Notes: generated by a model not told the origin, from the letters alone. A stretch of DNA of 64,000 nucleotides from Mesotaenium endlicherianum (GCA_009602735.1 WELA01003517.1:280730-344729); one strand, 5' to 3'; shown: positions 10,797 through 21,247, counted from the stretch's first letter. Numbers and translations are program-made.

Positions 10797-11514
10797 TGCA
10801 ATGAATCTGTATATTGGTAGATATATTATTCATTTATATATAATGATTAAATAAGTTCAGCCTGCTGAACTCTAGGTATTATTGAGTCTGCTGGACCTTA
10901 TAAAATAATCAATTTAATGACTCAGCCGGAAACAGCAGGCTGAAGTCAACTTAGGTCAGCTTGCTGACACATTCTTTGACAGCCAGCTGGCTTCCGTACT
11001 CGGCAGCAGCGAACTGCCTAGATATGCATCTAAGTGTGGTGTGCTAGATGAATGGCCAGATGACATCCTTAGGATGGATGGCGATTCGGGATGATGGGAG
11101 ATGGCGGTGGATTTGGGTAACCGAGGTCCTACCAACGTGGTTAACTCCCGGGTAGGCGGTGCCATCGCACTGGCTATTGAACAGTAAACTCATTCCATGT
11201 ACATATGCTAGGTATTGCTCTCAAGTTCAGCATTCGGAAACGAGGCCAACTCTCTTGTACAGCTTGCGGAGAGAGATCTAAATCCAAGGCGAGAAGCCTT
11301 TGATATGCACTGTCTTCTAGCCTTGCTTATGTACGAGTTTACTGATTGCATTATTGATGCTAGTTTACTTCCATTTGACTTTCGAGAATTGTTCACTGCT
11401 AGTGTGTTGCTTTTGCTGTTGAATCAATTAACAGAAAATACCATAAAGATTACTTGGTGATATAAAGATCTTCATTAATTGTTAATTGCCTATTTGGTAA
11501 GTCGATTCATTTCA
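10797..11514 (+). repeat. 3' LTR of element A (about 718 bp)
   Basis: It begins TGCAAT after the polypurine tract and ends CATTTCA at 11514. Its last 83 bases match the 5' LTR remnant at 3192-3274, and about 200 bases near its 3' end match 12224-12430 in reverse. The first part is rich in CAGC(N)GCTG palindromic motifs near 10860-10985, including GTCAGCTTGCTGAC. Confidence 0.75.
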
Positions 11515-11740
11515 GAAGAGGACAAACCCATGGCTATAAGCTTATTTTCCTAAGCTGACCTGTTTGAGTGAAAAAGATTGAATCTAAATGGAAACCTGGC
11601 TTTTGAGCTTCATTGTTTGGGCCATATCTTTGGCAATATAAGTCAAAATCACGTTATCTGTTTTTTGCATTAGGTTTATGACTGTCGGCATCTTTTGAGC
11701 TATAGTTAGTACAATTCTGTCAACATTGCCGCCCTGTGGA

Positions 11741-12223
11741 TCATAGTTGCTCGACTGACTCGCTAAACACCACAACATCATCATTGTATGGCTTTGCAAA
11801 GTGAAACTCCCTCAACACCTTGTCCATAGTCCTTTGGAAGATAGCAGGGATCTGGTTGAAGCCTTCGCGCAGATCAATGATGCTGAACACCTTCCCGGTG
11901 GTGGCAATAGAGAAGATCCGCTGTAGCGTAGGCATCACATAGCTGTCTGGCTCTGTGTAGAGGTTTAACCTCTTGTAATCGCCACACATGCGAGTGACAA
12001 TATAATTGCCATCTTCATCTTTCTTCGCAACTACTACCGTGGGAGCTCCATGTACAGAAGTTGATTCCTCAATCATCTCAAGCTTTTGCAGCTCTTGGCA
12101 GGTTTTCTCCACACAGTCCCACTCTATCTGACTGAGCTTATGCGGCCATAGTCGAATACGTTCATCTGTAGTTAGTCTGATTTCGCACACATTGGCTGTG
12201 GTTCTGCCATTCTCCTCCTTAGT
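11741..12223 (-). pseudogene. Reverse transcriptase fragment, second copy of the D family
   Basis: The minus-strand frame reads EENGRTTANVCEIR, EWDCVEKTCQELQKLEMIEE, VVVAKKDEDGNYIVTRMCGDYKRL, FSIIDLREGFNQIP, then jumps to FQRTMDKVLREF and YNDDVVVF (the catalytic YxDD). About 40 residues between the QIP and FQR blocks are deleted. It overlaps the homologous segment at 12431-12848 at clearly less than full identity, so it derives from another copy of the same family and not from a recent tandem duplication. Confidence 0.75.
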
Positions 12224-12430
12224 TGAAATGAACGGACTTACCAATAAGCGATTAACAGTTAATAGCATATCTTTATATCAACAAGTAATCTTTATGGTAT
12301 TTTTTGGTTAACTCATTAATCAGCAAAAGACCACACGACTAACGAAAGCTATACTCATAAGCCAAATGCAAGTAAACGAGCATCAATCATGCAATCAGTA
12401 AACTCATACATTAGCAAGGTTAGAAGAGAG
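12224..12430 (-). repeat. LTR fragment related to element A's LTR, inverted
   Basis: Read on minus, this matches 11310-11514: the segment from TCTTCTA(A/G)CCTTGCT through ATACCATAAAGATTACTTG to the CATTTCA terminus at 12224. It separates two D-family RT fragments on the same strand. The terminus is intact at 12224 and the other end is truncated at 12430. Confidence 0.7.
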
Positions 12431-12967
12431 TTCGCATCACATAGCTGTCTGGCTCTGTATAGAGGTTTAACCTCCTGTAGTCGCCACATATGCGAGTGAC
12501 AACGTAAACGCCATCTTTGTCTTTTTTTGCAACTACTACTTCGGGAGTTCCATGTACTGACGTTGATTTTTCAATCATCGCAAGCTTTTGCAACTCTTGG
12601 CAGGTTTTCTCCACACACTCCCACTCTGTCTGACTGATCTCATGTGGCCCTAGTTGAACAGGTTTATCGGTAGTTGGTGTGATTTTGCACTCGTTGGCAG
12701 TGATTCTGCCAGTCTCCTCCTTAGTGACAGCAAACACCTTGCGGTGCTTCTTCAACAGCCTTTGTACTTGTGCTTTTTGTTGGGATGAGGCCAATATTTT
12801 TAATGGCAAACATCTCAATTTTTGACTGCTTCTCTCCAGCAAAGGCATCCAATAGTTACACTGTTGCTACTCCTGGAGTCCAGGTAGAGAATTCTCACTC
12901 TTCTCCTTCCCCTCTGGCTTTTCAACCTGATCACTTGGTGGTGGGGTGATAGGCTTCTTAGCCTATT
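12431..12967 (-). pseudogene. Element D: 5' part of reverse transcriptase
   Basis: Minus strand from the element-B insertion point: a proline/lysine-rich linker (KKPITPPPSDQVEKPEGKEK), a TAG at 12867-12869, then LLKKHRKVFAVTKEETGRITANE, EWECVEKTCQELQKLAMIEK, VVVAKKDKDGVYVVTRICGDYRRL and YTEPDSYVM, where it breaks against the LTR fragment. These are Ty3-type pre-RT and RT fingers blocks. When element B and one target-site copy are removed, this frame runs on from the linker at 17198-17695. That is why I assign it to element D. Confidence 0.75.
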
Positions 12968-13696
12968 TGTAAGGTCATAGGTTTATAAAGTGCATTTTTG
13001 AAAGTATGTTTTGGTTGCATAGAAATGTAGAGTGCATTGTTGTGGTCATTTTGATATAAAGTTCATCAAATTTGATTAAGTATTGAGAAAGTTATGGATT
13101 TCCAAAGTTTAATTAGCTTTGAGGTCGGTTGACGACTGTCCTTAAGTCGCGGTGAGCGCCATTGACGGATTGACCGACAGCGTCGAGCAATCTGGGCGTT
13201 AGAGTGAACATAATTTTGGTTGACGCGGAGTGCCGACTAAATCAATTTACCTAGAAGTTTCGGATTAGCCTAGCGCGTCTAAGTTAGTATATTCTAGATA
13301 TTTCAATGCATGCATGTGGGCGTCAAATCGGCCCGACACGTCAGATAAGATTGATTCTGCCTACTCACGAATATTTTGGAAGGGACGATTTGACACACTC
13401 ACAAAAATCCATTGCTAAGCGGCCCTCCCGTCTAGAGAGGAGGACTTAGGTCAGAAAACTATAAATTGGCATAACTTCCTCATTTCTTATCAGTTTTCAC
13501 GTCTGTAACTTTCTACGGGTTTGTAATGACTAGGCCTTTCATTTCAATTCATTTGTGAGCAATTTCTTGCTACTCAAAATGCTGAGTAATTTTCCTAAGC
13601 TTTCTTAGTGATATGTTGCTGCACTCTTAAGTATGATTGCAACTATTCTTTCCTCATGAGTCATTACGCTTCCACTAGGGCACCTCGCCCCTTTCA
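12968..13696 (+). repeat. 5' LTR of element B (729 bp)
   Basis: It starts TGTAAGGTCAT and ends GCCCCTTTCA, the usual TG...CA. It matches 16455-17197 along its length and the inverted solo LTR at 2641-3190. The sequence GGTATCGAAGC follows at 13700, a primer site related to that of element A. Confidence 0.92.
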
Positions 13697-13733
13697 TCCG
13701 GTATCGAAGCAGGGCTAGTTTGCATATTATATT

Positions 13734-14760
13734 ATGGAGTCGCAGCCGCCACCTGGAGGAGGCGAACATGTCGAGCATGTTGAGCGCGTGGGGCAGCAGG
13801 CATCACCAACCATGACCAGAGAGCAACAAGAGATGCAGGCGATGCTAAGGCAAATGGCAAATGCAATTGGAAAGGAAGTCTACGCCCAATTTCAACAAAG
13901 TATGCGCGTGAAGCTGGAGAGAATGGTGCCAGTTGTTGTTGGATATGCCGCTTCAACAAGTTCGGCACCTGCACCTGCTATACCACCAATTCATGTTCAA
14001 CCAGTGGTGCAACCAGATATTCCACCCGCATCGGGAGTGCGTGCGCCTAAGCCTGAAGTGTATACTCGAGAGCGTGGATCGCCGCCTGTTCATCAATGGA
14101 TTTTTGGAAGGAAAAAGTTTATGGAGTATTCTGCGCTCACGACCGACAGGCAAGTCGCCTGTGATTACCTTGTTGAAGAAGAGTGCTGGAGCTTGGTATG
14201 AGCGAGAGGAGCAACTGTCTGGGATTCCTGCTACTGTTGATCAGATATTTGAAGGCTTGAAGAGGCAATTTCAACCTATTGCACCCGAGGCTTCTGCTCG
14301 AGGTTTATTGGTGCGCCTTCGTCAACGAGGAAGCGTTCAGGAGTATGTATCGCGCTTCAACGAGCTGGTGCTTCAATGCCCATCCATGCACGAGTCGGAG
14401 ATGATGGACAAGTTCAAGAGGGGACTCAAGCCAACTGTAGCCAAAGAAGTGGCACTCAAGGACCCTACCAATCTTGGAGGAATGATGGCATTGGCGACGA
14501 GGGTCGACGCTGTGGAGTATAGTCAGAGGGCAGTGGGGCAACGACAATTTTGGAGGACATCGACTCTTTGGATCTCCAACGCCAAGCACGAGTGGACAAG
14601 GCCCAGTACCTATGGAATTAGGACTTGTTCAAAATTAGCGCAGGCATCATCATTTTAAGCCGAGAGGATCCTGCTATAACTTAGCAAGCTTGGGCATCTC
14701 GCTCGAGACTGTCGTGTGAAGGCGAAGAAACCTCAACAACAGGAAAAAGGAGGACGCCAG
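13734..14760 (+). pseudogene. Element B gag
   Basis: ATG at 13734 opens a 155-codon frame with a Gln/Met-rich coiled coil and the capsid start (KPEVYTRERG, HQWIFGRKKFMEY). A frameshift near 14155-14190 moves coding to the frame ending at 14658, with GAWYEREEQL, LKRQFQP, GSVQEYVSRFNELVLQCP and MDKFKRGLKP, typical Retrotrans_gag blocks. A damaged CCHC knuckle follows at about 14680-14725, where the first Cys and the H-x4-C half lie in different frames. There is also a basic KAKKPQQQ tail. Confidence 0.8.
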
Positions 14761-14786
14761 TAAGTCGTTCTGGGGCGTCTACTGGC

Positions 14787-15260
14787 GTGAAGATGGGAAT
14801 TCACAAGGAGGTTATTCCCAGGAGCCTACGGAGAAGCGAAAGACGAGATGTTGACAAGCCTATTATCGTGGAAGGAGTGGTCGACGGCAACAAGGCGAAG
14901 TGTATGGTTGACAGTGGCGCAAGTGCAAATTTTGTGCACAAGAAGCTTGTGAAGGAGTGGCGAATTCCTGTGCAGAAGCATTATGAGCCTAAGGAGGCAA
15001 ATGGGCGAGTGGGCGAATGGGCGAATGGGCGAATGGGCAGAGACTCAAGTGTGGTGCACCTACAGAAGCTATTCACGTGGAAGTAGCGGGCACCAGAGTA
15101 ATGAAGTTCTGGAGCAGGCAGAGTTAGGTCACCATGAGGTGATATTGGGCCGACCATGGCTAAGAAAAGTAGGTTTACTGGAGCACAGGACAAGTGAAAG
15201 TCCAAGGGCGTGATGGTCGAATGGAGACAACAAAACAGGTGGAGGTAGATACACCACAAG
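14787..15260 (+). pseudogene. Element B retropepsin with an 8-bp tandem repeat expansion
   Basis: KPIIVEGVVDGNKAKCMVDSGASANFVHKKLV at 14853-14950 is a retropepsin N-lobe with the D-S-G-A active site intact. After 14990 the frame runs into about four copies of GGGCGAAT (15001-15036), which add a Gly/Glu/Trp repeat and disrupt the fold. A C-lobe trace, EVILGRPWLRKVGL at about 15137-15178, appears in another frame. The element is therefore protease-defective. Confidence 0.75.
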
Positions 15261-15424
15261 TAACTGTTTTGTGTCGAACCTGCGAGTTAAGAAGCTATGC
15301 AGGGCAAATCAGGTGAAGGAGATGTACCTTGTTTCGGTGGCCCTGACCCATTCATCAGATGGAGCAAGCGTGAATTGTAAAAGTCTGGGCAAGAGCTTGT
15401 TGCCAGAGGAGCAAGTAGCGGTGT

Positions 15425-15945
15425 TTGATCCCCTTGCTTAGAAGGAGCAGAGCCCAACTGCTCAAGAGAAGAAGAAGCCTGCTGAGATGCCTGCCCAAAT
15501 TAAGGCGTTGTTGGAGGAGTTCAAGAGCGTGTTTTCTGAGAAACTACCTGCAGGATTACCTCCACAGAGAGCTATGGAGCACAAGATTGAATTGGAACCA
15601 GGGAGCAAGCCACCGGTGAAACCCGCCTATCGACAATCGTTTGTGGAGCTGGATGAGTTGAAGAAGCAGCTGACATAGTTATTGGAGAAGGAATTTATCC
15701 GACCCAGCGAGTCTCCATTTGCAGCGTCAATCTTATTTGTGAAGAAGAAGGATGGGACTATGAAGATGTGTGTCAACTACCGAGCACTCAACAAAATCAC
15801 CAATAAGAACAGGTACCCACTTCCATGAGTGGACGAGTTGATTGACAGGCTTGTCGGGGCGAAGTATTTCTCGAAGATCGATTTGAGGAGTGGCTATCAC
15901 CAGGTACGGATTGCAAAAGAAGAACGGCATATGGTATTATGGTGA
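15425..15945 (+). pseudogene. Element B reverse transcriptase, N-terminal part only
   Basis: Blocks in order: QIKALLEEFKSVFSE, ELEPGSKPPVKPAYR, TAG at 15676-15678, [40 protein letters not shown] near 15827, and [19 protein letters not shown]. The next expected blocks, including the catalytic YxDD, RNase H and the integrase core, are missing. The junction is near 15940-15945. The TGA replaces an expected CGA, a CpG-type transition. Confidence 0.8.
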
Positions 15946-15954
15946 TTCCAAGAG

Positions 15955-16180
15955 AGTGGTGGTACCTGACATCAAGGAGCTATGAGACTTACTACTTGCG
16001 GAGCATCATGACGGCTTATATGCTAGACACTTTGGAAGTGAGAAGACGGCAAGCGTGCTGAAGCGAGAGTACTATTGGAGAAATATGGACAAGGACATCG
16101 AGGAGTGGATCAAAAATTGCGATGCGTGCCAGCGGAACAAAACGCCGAATCGGAAGAAGGGAGTTACGTGCGGCCATACG
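15955..16180 (+). pseudogene. Element B integrase zinc head (H2C2)
   Basis: After the deletion junction the frame reads VVPDIKEL, a stop, LLAEHHDGLYARHFGSEKT, then YWRNMDKDIEEWIKNCDACQRNK. The His and CDACQ pairs form the HHCC zinc-binding head that precedes the Ty3 integrase core. The catalytic core itself is absent, and sequence passes directly to the chromodomain linker. Confidence 0.78.
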
Positions 16181-16230
16181 TTGACCCAAATGAAGGACAT
16201 CCAGGATGACTACCTACACCGCCATCACCG

Positions 16231-16454
16231 GTCGAGATCGATAATGTATTGGAGTATGAAGTGGAGGCGATTGTCGGCGATCGACGAGTCAAGCGAGGTC
16301 AACAATTTGTTCAAGAATATCTGGTCAAGTGGAAAGGCTACCATGCGGACGACAACACTTGGGAGCCGGAGGCCAACTTGACTCATTGTAAGAGTAAGTT
16401 GAGACGTTATCTGCAGAATGCGTCGAGGACGTCGCATCTTGAGGAGGGGGATGA
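16231..16454 (+). pseudogene. Element B chromodomain
   Basis: The frame 16249-16488 gives [19 protein letters not shown], then [22 protein letters not shown] at about 16314-16379, a well-kept chromodomain with its aromatic cage-type residues (Y, W, W). It ends with an acidic tail. GAGGAGGGGGA just before the LTR (16441-16451) serves as the polypurine tract. Confidence 0.85.
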
Positions 16455-17197
16455 TGTAAGGTCATTGGTTTATAAATCACATTTCTAAAAGTATATTTTG
16501 ATTGCATAGAAATGTAGAGTGCATTGTTGTGGTTATTTTGATATAAAGTTCATCAAATTTGGTTAAGTATTGAGAAAGTTATGGATTTCCAAAGTTTAAT
16601 TAGCTTTGAGGTCGGTTGACAACTATCCTTAATTTTGCGGTGAGCCCGACCGTCGGATTGACCGACAGCGTCGAGCAATCTAGGCCGTTAGAGTGAATTC
16701 GAACCTTCACATAATTATGGCTGACGCGGAGTGCCGACTAGGTCGATTTACCTAGAAGTTTTGGATTAGCCTAGCGCGTCTAAGTTAGTATATTCTAGAT
16801 ATTTCGATGCATGCATGTGGACGTCAAATCGGCCTGACAGGTCAGATGAGAACGATTTGGCCAAGTCACGAATATTCTGGAAGGGACGATTTGACAAACA
16901 CTTAGGAGAATCCGTTGCTAAGCGGCCCTCCCGTCTAGGAGGACTTAGGTCAGAAAACCATCAATAGGCATAAGTTCCTCAATTCTTATCAACTTTCACT
17001 TCTGTAAATTTCTACGGGTATGTAATGACGAGGCCTTTCATTCTAGTTCATTTGTGAGCAGTTTCTTGATACTCAAAATGCAGAGTAATTTTCCTAAGCT
17101 TTCTTAGTGATATGCTGCTGCAGTCTTTAGTATGATTGCAACTAGTTCTTTTCCTTGTGAGTCATTACGCTTCCACTAGGGCACCCCGCCCCTTTCC
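16455..17197 (+). repeat. 3' LTR of element B (743 bp)
   Basis: It starts TGTAAGGTCATTGG and ends CCCCTTTCC, with the terminal CA changed to CC. It diverges from the 5' LTR at scattered positions and by several small indels, so the insertion is not recent. Confidence 0.9.
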
Positions 17198-18900
17198 CTA
17201 CTCCTCTTGAGCCTTAGGCTCTGTTGCCTTACCTTCAGGTCCCTTACCCTTTCCTTGCGATCTACGTTTCTCTTGTTGTGAGTCAAACTTCAGCCGCCTC
17301 TTGATCGGTTGTCGTAGGAACCGTTCTTTGTCTTCGCGAGTCCAGCTGGTACCCGTCCCGCCTGCTTTGAGTGGTGGACGTGTATTGGCCACTGGCCATT
17401 TAGCCCGGTCATGGGTAGTGATCCTTGGATCAATAGTCCACCCCCACTGACGCTCTAGTGTAGGAATGTGGTCTAGTGTAACTCCAAGATTTTCTCCTGA
17501 TGGTGGTGTGATTGTCCAGCCACGTGACACAAACCAAGGATCTTGCAGATCTGCCAACCTACTACGTAGAGTATTCTCCTCAACCAAGCGCTGCACTGTC
17601 CTTCTCAGGTCAGCGACTTCTTGTTCAGTGGCTGTGGGTGCCCTAGGGGCAGATTCTGCTCTTCCCCACATTCCAGTGGCTGACGACGTTACCATGGGAA
17701 TGTGAAGTCCCTAAGCGGCAGCTCTACGCATGAGACCTGCTTTGCCTTCCCTCTGTAGAATATTATTGGTTGGCTGTGGTGGGGCAGTGATTCCTTTTGG
17801 AGCTCCTTTCGTGCGAGGTTCCCCTCGGTACTTGAGGTTACGTATCAACATCCGTTTGAATGGTGCGTTTCCCTCACAAGCCACCTTCCTTGGCCTACTC
17901 GCGTGGCCTTGTGGCTTGCCTTGAACTGCTTCTGCCTTAGCAACATATGCACTCACCTCTGGTGGTTATTACGGCCCTCCTTGTGCTTTTGTTGCTGGCA
18001 GTAGGTGACTTCAAGTCTTCATAAAGGTCGGTTGGGTTGGGCCCCTCCAGTGTTAACGGGTCAGATACCTAGTCATTGGTTTTGAGCTCTTGCAGCTCTT
18101 GTAAGTCCAGCTTTGGAGAGGAGACCGTGGGATCTCATTCCCTACGTCCCCTCCATTTGTGAGCTCAGGCAATTTGAACTCTCGCGCATCAGGCATTTCT
18201 GCCTCGACTGACTCTTCACTCCTGGTAGCGACGATTCTTTGTCATCTTCCGTGTTGAGCTTGGCCGTATTGATAATCGTGTCTTGCAAGGAATGCGCTAC
18301 TTGCGCTACCTTCTCTCTTTTGCGCTGATCGGCATCTGCCTTCAGAAGTTGATCGAAATCTGCCTGGTGATGTTCCCGGCTGTTAAGCAAACTGTAGCCA
18401 GCTGACGCTCCTCCTTGGTTGACTTTAAGTTGGATGCGTAGCACGTCTTCCTTGCTTCCTCAATCACCTCCTTGTGACTCTCATTAGTCAGTTCCAAGCA
18501 TATGGTCCTTCCAGACCTCTAGAGTCTGCAGACTTCTGGCTGCTTGCTTCGGCCCATTCACCAATGTTGCACTGGCGCTCAGCATGATAGGCCTAATAGT
18601 CTTGCCGTCTTGGGTCATCGTCCTCTAGAGTGCAACTTGGTGTACCATTTGACCATTTCCGATCTTGTGAGGATGATAGGCAGCGCTGATTAGCTTCCCA
18701 GCTACTTGAGCTCGCTTCCCAGTAGTGACCATTTTCAGTCGCTCTTGGATTGTCATTAGTGTCGTAACCAGAGTGTCCACCCTCTTCTCACAGCGAAGTC
18801 GCCTCCTGTCTTGGCGTCTGCTGCCGTTCAAGTGTATCTTCTTGTTCAGGTGATGGTATTATAATTAGTCCAGCCGCTGCTTCTCTTAGCTAAGGCGGCG
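17198..18900 (-). pseudogene. Element D linker region between methyltransferase and RT
   Basis: The clearest open stretch is 17695-17198: a short coiled coil (EQEVADLRRTVQRLVEENTL), a Trp-containing middle (WFVSRGWTITPPSGENLG) and a Lys/Gln/Glu-rich end. Upstream pieces (17956-17711, 18444-18142, 18831-18625) are basic and broken by frameshifts. I recognise no domain. The TAG at 17198-17200 is immediately followed, after removal of element B, by in-frame linker and RT, so this is internal polyprotein and not a separate gene. Confidence 0.5.
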
Positions 18901-19289
18901 TGACTTTTGTGTCTTCTACCCATGGCCCAGATATTATGAGTGATGTAGACCTGTCTGTCACTTCTTCGTCTGGTGGGGGAGAGTCTCGTCATGGTGATCT
19001 TTGTCTGCCATGGGCGTGTCTTCCCTTTCTAGAAGTGTAGTTAGCGCAACCAGCCTATGATCTATGCGTTCCCGCAACTCGTGACATTGTGCCAATTTTT
19101 AGCCATCCCGGCTTCTTTGAGTGGAGTGTGGGTACCTTTGGTTTCTCCAGCAGCATTTCTGCGTCTTGGAGTCAGCTCCCGGCGTTGTCAAACGTTCCGG
19201 TCAAGTCTCTGATCCGAAGTGGGTACCACAAATATTTTACTTCATACCTTTGGCGGCTTGGGCATGGGCTTATTGGCAAAAGCCATTTG

Positions 19290-20290
19290 TTGCCGAGTCA
19301 TAGTAGTCTCCAGCAACCAGGTCATAGTATGTTGCCCAATTATGTTGCCAAAAATCTTGGCCGCCTCTGTCCTTCCAACCTTGTGGATAATGTCCATAAC
19401 AACCTGCTCTGGAAGTCCCAAACAACTTCCCTTTTCCATAGCATATGGTTCTCGCCAAAGAGAGTCGGTGGCAAAGTCTCTAACCATTCCAGCTCCTCCT
19501 TTGGTGACTCAGGGTAGGCTGTGGAGGTACGCAGAACCTCCCTTGGTTTCCTTGGTTTGTTGATGCCATACTCAGGGTAGGTATTCTTCCTTGCCACCGA
19601 TTTAGTAATTACTCCCAGCACTTCTCCCACGCATCGTGCGTTAGGTGGTCGTTTTGAGATAGTCTCCATAGCCCTTAAATGTTCAATGGGCATACCATTT
19701 GTCTAGAATATCTTGGCTCGTGGAGACAATCCCCCACGCCTTGCGTCGTTTAGCAAGGCATGATGCCCCAAGGTGGAGTCGAAGATCAACCATGGAGCCT
19801 CTGGCTTCATCTCCTTGTAGTCCAATTTTGGGTGCACATTCTTAATCACTAACACAGGTGGAAACTGGCGCTGGCGTTCCTGCAGCGACTAGATGATTTT
19901 CACTATCTTTCCCCAGTGTTGTGTTTTGTGATCATTAAATCCTCTTCTCATTTCGGCTTGAGAAAATGGTTGGCAAGGAAATCCAGCAAATACCCAATCA
20001 ATCCGGTATGGATGAGGACTTTCCAACCTGACGTTCTTGATGCATCCGTCAGCCATACGCTCCACGTGCTGGTAGGCTGGCGTCAATTCCTTGAAATGAT
20101 ACATTTGCCGCATCTGACTCATGGCTTCTTGAAAAGTGCGGAAGGCGTTGTCGTTGTGATCCATATAGAGAACTTTAGACACTTTAATCCCCCTCTAAAT
20201 CAATGCCATAGTCCCAAATCCCAACCCACCAAATAATTCCAGTACCACCACTCCCGCTTCTCGGAAGAGATTTTCCATCCGGATAGTCGC
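19290..20290 (-). pseudogene. DNA (cytosine-5) methyltransferase domain of element D
   Basis: Conserved C5-methylase motifs appear in order on minus. Motif I is VLELFGGLGFGT (about 20245-20210, S-adenosylmethionine binding). Motif IV is FAGFPCQPFSQ (about 19995-19960, with the catalytic Cys of the PCQ loop intact). The motif VI position is VLVIKNV (about 19858-19836), where the usual Glu of ENV is Lys (GAG to AAG). A motif VIII-like block is LSPRAKIF-stop-TNGMP (about 19735-19700). A motif X-like block is KIFGNIIGQHTMTW (about 19375-19330), which needs a frameshift near 19490. Spacing suits a compact, DNMT3-like catalytic domain, and the YMDHND block after motif I fits motif II. TAG codons at 20195, 19889 and 19712 and the Glu loss make it inactive. 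The function would be methylation of cytosine in DNA, perhaps the element's own or host chromatin. Confidence 0.8.
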
Positions 20291-21247
20291 TTGAGATATA
20301 AGCTCCACTTCTGGCATCAAATTTAACACTGAAGTGACTGGATAAGGCACAGGTCGCAACTCTTGCGGGCCACGTTCCATGTTACTCACCGTTTCCAATT
20401 GCGCCATCCTGTTTGTCTGCCAAACCAATGATAGCGGCATGTTGATGCTGGCGTAAGCTTCTTCCTCCCTCTTCATTAAGTTGTCATAGAATACTGGATA
20501 CCCGGTGGTTGCACAGCAGTCTAGGATCCCATAACTTGCTGCACCATGGCAAACCATCTTCACAGGAATGTCTCCTGCTGGTTGCTTATCCGTTTGCTGG
20601 TAGGTCACCTTTTGCTTCCGCACATCGATAAGCATGCCCAAGGGAATCAGTGCTTCTGTTCCCAGTAGTATGTCATAGTTCTTTTCTTCTGTCACGATGC
20701 ATTCGATCCACAATGACGCCTCCTCAGGTTTCCTCGAGTATACTGTGAGTTTCACAAGCTTGCGGGTGATCCCTTAAGATTTGGAAACTTGCGCTGATGC
20801 GGTCCTCAACTGGAAAGGGCTGTCTTTTAGATTCCTTGCAATCAATCCTAGAGCTTTCACAACTCGTTTTCCCAGGATGACTAGTTGTGCGCCCGTGTTC
20901 AATGAATTGTTGGGGGCAGCCCAGTTGTTGAACTTCAATACACCCTCTTTATTCAACACTCTTACAGTGCTGAAATTCGCAGGCAATGAGGCGCTATTCG
21001 CACCTTCCTCAGCCGTATCCAGCTGTCGCTTGGTCTCTTCGACCGTGAAAGGCAATGTAATATGCAAGTCAACAAGTGAGATCATAGGTGTATGCTGAAT
21101 CCGGTGTTCCACCAGAGCTTTCAGCTTATCCAACGAAAAATCGAACGTGCGTGACCCAATCCTGGCTTGGCGTAGCTGAGCGATCTCCTTTTCAACTAGG
21201 GTGATCCGAAAGGTCTGTGGAAGCTTCCCAGCGTTCTTAGGCACCAA
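20291..21247 (-). pseudogene. Element D retropepsin-like domain
   Basis: The minus frame contains VLKFNNWAAPNNSLNTGAQLVILGKRVVKALGL at about 20960-20860 and DILLGTEALIPLGMLIDVRKQKVTY at about 20675-20600. These are the two lobes of a Ty3-type aspartic protease. The active-site Asp is replaced by Asn (NTGA for DTGA), the product of one G-to-A change. A TAA at 20774-20776 interrupts it. The domain is followed in the same frame by the methyltransferase. Confidence 0.7.

Larger units (their letters stand above)
3192..11514 (+). mobile_element. Element A: Ty3/gypsy chromovirus with an extra 3' ORF
   Basis: Order on plus: truncated 5' LTR, primer site, gag (3466-4776), protease (about 4790-5537), reverse transcriptase and RNase H (about 5810-7010), integrase (about 7250-7996), chromodomain (8375-8562), an unrelated coiled-coil ORF (8967-10634), polypurine tract (10784-10795) and 3' LTR (10797-11514). 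The RT-RH-INT order plus chromodomain identify the chromovirus branch of Ty3/Metaviridae. Several stops and frameshifts make this copy inactive, although long tracts remain open, so it is fairly young. Element boundaries follow from the matching LTR ends. Confidence 0.8.
12968..17197 (+). mobile_element. Element B: internally deleted chromovirus with both LTRs
   Basis: The LTRs are 12968-13696 and 16455-17197. The flanks CTATT (12963-12967) and CTACT (17198-17202) look like a 5-bp target-site duplication with one change. Inside are gag, a broken zinc knuckle, protease, the first part of RT, then a deletion that removes the RT palm, RNase H and integrase core, followed by the integrase zinc head and a chromodomain. 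The element cannot move by itself. It is inserted in element D and must be younger than it. About 2.8 kb of internal sequence remains, roughly half of an intact relative. Confidence 0.88.

Noticed and set aside
8711-11514. Element A ending at 8710 with an independent gene at 9-10.6 kb
   Set aside because: The LTR terminus next to the primer site (3192-3274) is matched at 11432-11514, not near 8.7-9.4 kb. Kept only as an alternative history.
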